Below, piece after piece: positions 14,386-17,440 of a stretch of 17,440 nt of DNA. The stretch spans positions 1 through 17,440 of the forward strand of contig JASHYW010000447.1 of assembly GCA_030042885.1 (NCBI GenBank). The letters run 5' to 3'. The notes under the pieces are model-generated. The model was not told the origin of the DNA, ran no database searches, and was given only the letters and a program-made list of their open reading frames with translations. Both the position numbers and the translations under genes were made by a program. The DNA comes from Streptosporangiaceae bacterium. Lineage in GTDB: Bacteria; Actinomycetota; Actinomycetes; Streptosporangiales; Streptosporangiaceae. The stretch's first letter is position 1; the number at the start of each line of letters is the position of its first letter.

Positions 14386-15908
14386 ACGGCAGCGACATGC
14401 TTGAGCGGCTCGCCACCGGCATCAACGGCTTCGACCAGGTCGCCCTGGGGGGGCTTACCAAGGGGCGGACGACGCTCGTCACCGGCAGCACGGGCAGCGG
14501 TAAGACCCTGTTCGCCGTCGAGTTCCTCGCCCGGGGCATCCTCCGCTCCGGCGAACCGGGCGTGTTCGTTACCTTCGAGGAGGCGCCGGATGACCTGCGC
14601 CGCAACTGGGCCTCGCTGGGCTTCCCGATCAGGCAGTGGGAAAGCGAGGGGAAGTGGGTGTTCGTCGACGCCTCCGCCGACTTCGAGGAGGTGCCCGTCG
14701 TCGGCGCCTACGACTTCGGCGCGCTGGCGGCGCGGATCGGGCACGCGGCCCGCCAGATCGGCGCCGCCCGCGTGGCGCTCGATTCACTGGACGCGGTCTT
14801 CACTCGCTTTGCCGACGCCGGGGTGGCCCGCCACGAACTGGCGCGGATCGGCGCTGCCCTGGAGAAGGCCGAGGTCACCTCGGTCATCACTGCAGAGCGC
14901 GCGAACGAGTACGACCACGTATCCCGCTACGGCGTCGAGGAGTTCGTGCTCGACAACGTGATCATCTTGCGCAACGTCCTGGCTCACGAACGCCGGCGCC
15001 GGACCATCGAGATCGTCAAGATGCGCGGCGCGCCGCACCGCACCGGGGAGTGGCTGTTCACCATCGACCCGCGCGACGGGCTCGTCGTCATCCCACTCGC
15101 CTTCCTCGTCCCGCCGTTCGCGCGCGCCTCCCAGGTCCGCGTCTCCTCAGGCAACACCGAACTCGACCGGATGTGCGGCGGCGGGTTCTTCAAGGACACG
15201 ATCATCTTGCTGACCGGGCCCAGCGGTGCCGGGAAGACGCTCACGTGCCTGAAGTTCCTGGCCGCCGGACTCGCTGCCGGAGAGCGCTGCCTCGCCTTCA
15301 CCTTCGATGAAAGCCGGGAACAAGTGCGGCGCAACTCCGCCGGCTGGGAAATCGATCTCGACTCCCCGGAGGAATCTGGCCTGCTCCGCATCGTGTGCGA
15401 CTACCCGGAGGTCGCGTCGCTGGAGGACCACTTCATCCGGATCAGGCGGGCCATCGAGGAGCACAAACCCGACCGGCTCGTCATCGACACCCTGTCCGCG
15501 CTCGAGCGCATCGTCTCGCCGCGGGCGCTGCTCGACTTCGTCATCGCGCTCGGTGCGCTGGTCCGCCAGCACGGCATCACCACCTTGCTCACATTCGCGC
15601 CCGCCGGACGGTTCACCCCGCAGCTCACGCCGTCCATCGCAGGCGAGATCGCCAGCCTTACCGACGTGACGGTCACGCTGCGTTATTTCGAGCAGGCCGG
15701 CGAGATCCAGCGCGCCATCGCGGTCATGCAGACCCGCGGCTCCGCGCATGACCCGAGCATCCGTCAGGTCACGATCGACGGTGACGGCATGCACATCGGC
15801 GAGCCGATCGCCGGCACCGCCGGGATCCTCTCCGGCACCGCCTCGCTTCCCGCGCTGGGCTGGCAAGCGGACCCGCCGGGAACAGAGAGCCCACAGCCCG
15901 ATGGGTGA
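14382..15908 (+). CDS. kaiC: KaiC, two-domain RecA-like ATPase/autokinase
   Basis: 508 residues with both KaiC domains. CI: Walker A GSTGSGKT (Lys41), catalytic Glu66-Glu67 in TFEEAPDD, Walker B around VALDSLDAVF, then RYGVEEFVLDNVIILRNVL and ERRRRTIEI, nearly the cyanobacterial text. CII: SSGNTELDRMCGGGFFKD, Walker A GPSGAGKT (Lys285), Walker B LVIDTLSALERI, and RGSAHDPSIR. Differences: the CII catalytic pair is Asp309-Glu310 rather than Glu-Glu, and the phosphosite pair Ser431-Thr432 of Synechococcus aligns with Ala424-Ser425. The tail after residue 487 does not resemble the KaiA-binding A-loop and no KaiA is present. GAGGA precedes the ATG; both ends overlap neighbouring genes. Confidence 0.95.
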   Translation: MNGSDMLERLATGINGFDQVALGGLTKGRTTLVTGSTGSGKTLFAVEFLARGILRSGEPGVFVTFEEAPDDLRRNWASLGFPIRQWESEGKWVFVDASADFEEVPVVGAYDFGALAARIGHAARQIGAARVALDSLDAVFTRFADAGVARHELARIGAALEKAEVTSVITAERANEYDHVSRYGVEEFVLDNVIILRNVLAHERRRRTIEIVKMRGAPHRTGEWLFTIDPRDGLVVIPLAFLVPPFARASQVRVSSGNTELDRMCGGGFFKDTIILLTGPSGAGKTLTCLKFLAAGLAAGERCLAFTFDESREQVRRNSAGWEIDLDSPEESGLLRIVCDYPEVASLEDHFIRIRRAIEEHKPDRLVIDTLSALERIVSPRALLDFVIALGALVRQHGITTLLTFAPAGRFTPQLTPSIAGEIASLTDVTVTLRYFEQAGEIQRAIAVMQTRGSAHDPSIRQVTIDGDGMHIGEPIAGTAGILSGTASLPALGWQADPPGTESPQPDG

Positions 15909-16950
15909 CACGCTGGGAGAAGACGAAAGAGACAGCAGACAGCCAGGTTCCACCGCCGCCAGCATCGAGGGCGATATCAGCGCGCTGATCGTTGCCGCGT
16001 CGGCGGACGGGATCGTGGCCGTGGACGACCAGGGGATTATCCGGGTCTGCAACCAGGCGGCCGAGGAACTACTCGCCCGTCCGGCAGGCGAACTGATCGG
16101 CGCCCCGTTCGGCTTTCCCGTCGTGGCCGGCCGGCCGGCAGAAGTAGAGCTGATGCTGCCCGGTGGAGGCGAGCGCGTAGTGGAGATGCGGGCCACCACC
16201 ACCACGCTGGAGGGCCAGCGCCTGCACATCGCGGCGCTACGCGACGTCACGCACCGGAGGAAGGCCGAACGAGAACTTCAGTCCGCCTTGGAGCATCAGA
16301 ACGTCGTCGTGGCCATCGCCGCCCACGAACTCCACAACCCGCTTGCCGCAATCGGCGTTCTGGCGCACGTACTGCAGGACCAGCACGACACGATGACGCC
16401 GGCACAGCGAGCCCGGATCATCGACCAGATCGTCGAGCGCACTGCTCGTCTTCAGTTGCTCGTGCGCAAGCTCCTCACCGCATCAAGCATCGACGCGGCT
16501 GGTGTCCGGCCGGTTCCCGGCCGGGTGCTGGTGCTCGAAATCATCGTCGAGCAACTCGCCGACGTCATGACTAAGCCGGGCGGAGTCCAGGTGTCATGCA
16601 GCCCCGGCCTGACGATTATCGCCGACCGGGCCGAGTTCTCCATCATGCTCGCCAACTACCTCGACAATGCCCTGGCCTATGCGGGTCCGCCCGTTGAGAT
16701 ACAGGCAGCCGAGCGGGAGGGCTACGCCGAGATCCGGATAACCGACCACGGACCCGGCGTCCCCGCCTCGTTTACGCCGCATCTGTTCGAACGCTTCACC
16801 CGGGCGCCAGGGACCGAGCACAAGGCAGAGGGCACCGGGCTGGGACTGTGGATCGTCCGCACCTTCGCTCACGCGAATGGCGGTGACGCCTGGTACGAAC
16901 CTAGCGAGACTGGCGGTTCCTGCTTCTGCCTTCGCCTACCGCTGGCGTAG
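15901..16950 (+). CDS. PAS-domain sensor histidine kinase coupled to KaiC
   Basis: 349 residues, no membrane segment, so cytosolic. An N-terminal PAS domain spans about 25-120 (IVAASADGIVAVDDQGIIRV ... LRDVTHRRKAERELQ). The HisKA domain carries phospho-acceptor His142 in AAHELHNPLAAI. The HATPase domain has N-box ANYLDNALAYA (Asn256), G1 DHGPGV, F-box LFERFTR and G2 GTGLGLWIV. The ATG at 15901 overlaps the kaiC stop by 8 bases, which excludes the longer in-frame start at 15748 inside kaiC. It lacks the KaiB-like sensor domain of cyanobacterial SasA, so KaiC would have to signal through the PAS domain or core. The likely output is the divergent NarL-type regulator. Confidence 0.93.
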   Translation: MGDTLGEDERDSRQPGSTAASIEGDISALIVAASADGIVAVDDQGIIRVCNQAAEELLARPAGELIGAPFGFPVVAGRPAEVELMLPGGGERVVEMRATTTTLEGQRLHIAALRDVTHRRKAERELQSALEHQNVVVAIAAHELHNPLAAIGVLAHVLQDQHDTMTPAQRARIIDQIVERTARLQLLVRKLLTASSIDAAGVRPVPGRVLVLEIIVEQLADVMTKPGGVQVSCSPGLTIIADRAEFSIMLANYLDNALAYAGPPVEIQAAEREGYAEIRITDHGPGVPASFTPHLFERFTRAPGTEHKAEGTGLGLWIVRTFAHANGGDAWYEPSETGGSCFCLRLPLA

Positions 16951-16954
16951 GCTC

Positions 16955-17044
16955 GCCGACGGTCATGCCGAGCGAGATGGCGTTCATGACCAGGGCCTTG
17001 ACCGGCATGAGCACCGAGCCGGTCATCAGGAACAGCACCCGAAC
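16955..17044 (-). pseudogene. Scar of an MMPL/RND-type transporter gene
   Basis: Five bases past the kinase stop, the minus strand encodes LFLMTGSVLMPVKALVMN followed by AISLGMTVG, the hallmark transmembrane segment of MMPL-family lipid/drug exporters (usual text LLFLMTGSVxLPVKALxxNxLSL). The similarity stops abruptly at both ends; the adjoining frame just upstream (VAATVTT) may be its frameshifted continuation. About 30 of some 700 residues survive. The remaining 17045-17227 holds no gene I can support. Confidence 0.6.
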
Positions 17045-17227
17045 GGCCCGTGGTGACGGTCGCCGCGACCGGAACCGGGCTGCCCGCGCTGTCAGCGGCC
17101 CGCGCCGGGAAAGCGCGCCCTGGCAACATTCCTGGCGAGCAGGTGAGGAGCCATCCTCAGCCGGCACGGGGCCATCCGGCCTCTGGTTCCCGCCGCGTTA
17201 GGTGCGGCGTTCACCGGAAGCCTGGCT

Positions 17228-17440
17228 TCAGGCCTGGCTCTCCGCGACCTCATGGCCGAGCTCGGCGCGGACCCAGGCCACGATGTCGGTGGTAGGTGCC
17301 CCCGGCGTGAAGATCTTGGCGACACCCATCCGGGACAGCTCCTCGATGTCCGCGTCGGGGATGATGCCGCCGCCGAACACCACGATGTCCGCGGCATCGC
17401 GTTCGGCCAGCAGTTCGATGACGCGGCGGAACAGCGTCAT
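17228..17440 (-). CDS. Cobalamin-dependent acyl-CoA mutase, B12-binding C-terminus (5'-truncated by window edge)
   Basis: The 70 visible residues, MTLFRRVIELLAERDAADIV then VFGGGIIPDADIEELSRMGV and IFTPGAPTTDIVAWVR, match the end of the B12-binding domain of methylmalonyl-CoA or isobutyryl-CoA mutase. The Met at the window edge is internal (family text continues leftward as SGAHMTLF), so the gene starts beyond 17440. The DxHxxG cobalamin-ligand motif would be off the window, and whether this is a separate small subunit or a fused mutase cannot be told. In Streptomyces such a gene lies near sucC, which supports the view that the DNA between here and sucC was inserted. Confidence 0.88.
   Translation of the reverse strand: MTLFRRVIELLAERDAADIVVFGGGIIPDADIEELSRMGVAKIFTPGAPTTDIVAWVRAELGHEVAESQA

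Noticed and set aside
15748..15900. A longer start for the histidine kinase inside kaiC
   Set aside because: The extra 51 residues are an out-of-frame reading of the KaiC C-terminus, whereas ATG 15901 overlaps the kaiC stop in the usual coupled manner.
14083..16950. A kaiA gene or KaiA-binding tail
   Set aside because: No reading frame resembling KaiA occurs anywhere in the window and the KaiC tail after about residue 487 is not A-loop-like.

Overview
The window looks like chromosome of a high-GC actinomycete. The gene order (sucC-sucD, a DUF6350/PerM-like membrane protein, purN-purH, folD), frequent GTG/TTG starts and the STAS-type signalling proteins all point that way. A lineage near Streptosporangiales is my inference; no marker gene fixes the genus.

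Left part (1-10042), core metabolism: 3'-truncated etfB (-), a 444-base gap with nested inverted repeats, a UDP-glucose 6-dehydrogenase (+), then on the minus strand folD, purH and purN (one purine/one-carbon operon, transcribed purN-purH-folD), a small plus-strand membrane protein, a PerM-like multi-pass membrane protein (-), and the sucC-sucD pair (-) for succinyl-CoA synthetase. A GC-rich repeat recurs after the UDP-glucose dehydrogenase, after sucD and, diverged, inside the PerM-like reading frame.

Middle and right part (about 10043-17227), accessory region inserted between sucC and a B12-dependent mutase gene: a tyrosine integrase (-), a broken excisionase remnant, a STAS-domain protein and a helical dimerisation-domain protein (both -), a NarL-type response regulator (-), and divergently a tightly overlapping kaiB-kaiC-histidine kinase operon (+). 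The operon ends a few bases from a roughly 30-residue scar of an MMPL/RND transporter. The window closes with the C-terminus of a methylmalonyl/isobutyryl-CoA mutase B12-binding domain (-).

The most interesting content is the Kai cassette. It has true two-domain KaiC and KaiB, no KaiA in view, a PAS-HisKA kinase translationally coupled to kaiC, and a divergent response regulator whose shared promoter region carries a perfect 13-bp inverted repeat. KaiC CII has altered key residues: Asp-Glu in place of Glu-Glu, and Ala-Ser in place of the Ser-Thr phosphosite pair. With the neighbouring STAS and dimerisation-domain proteins, which lack the usual phosphorylation residues, this may be a mobile Kai-based signalling module. 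No tRNA, rRNA or CRISPR array was seen.
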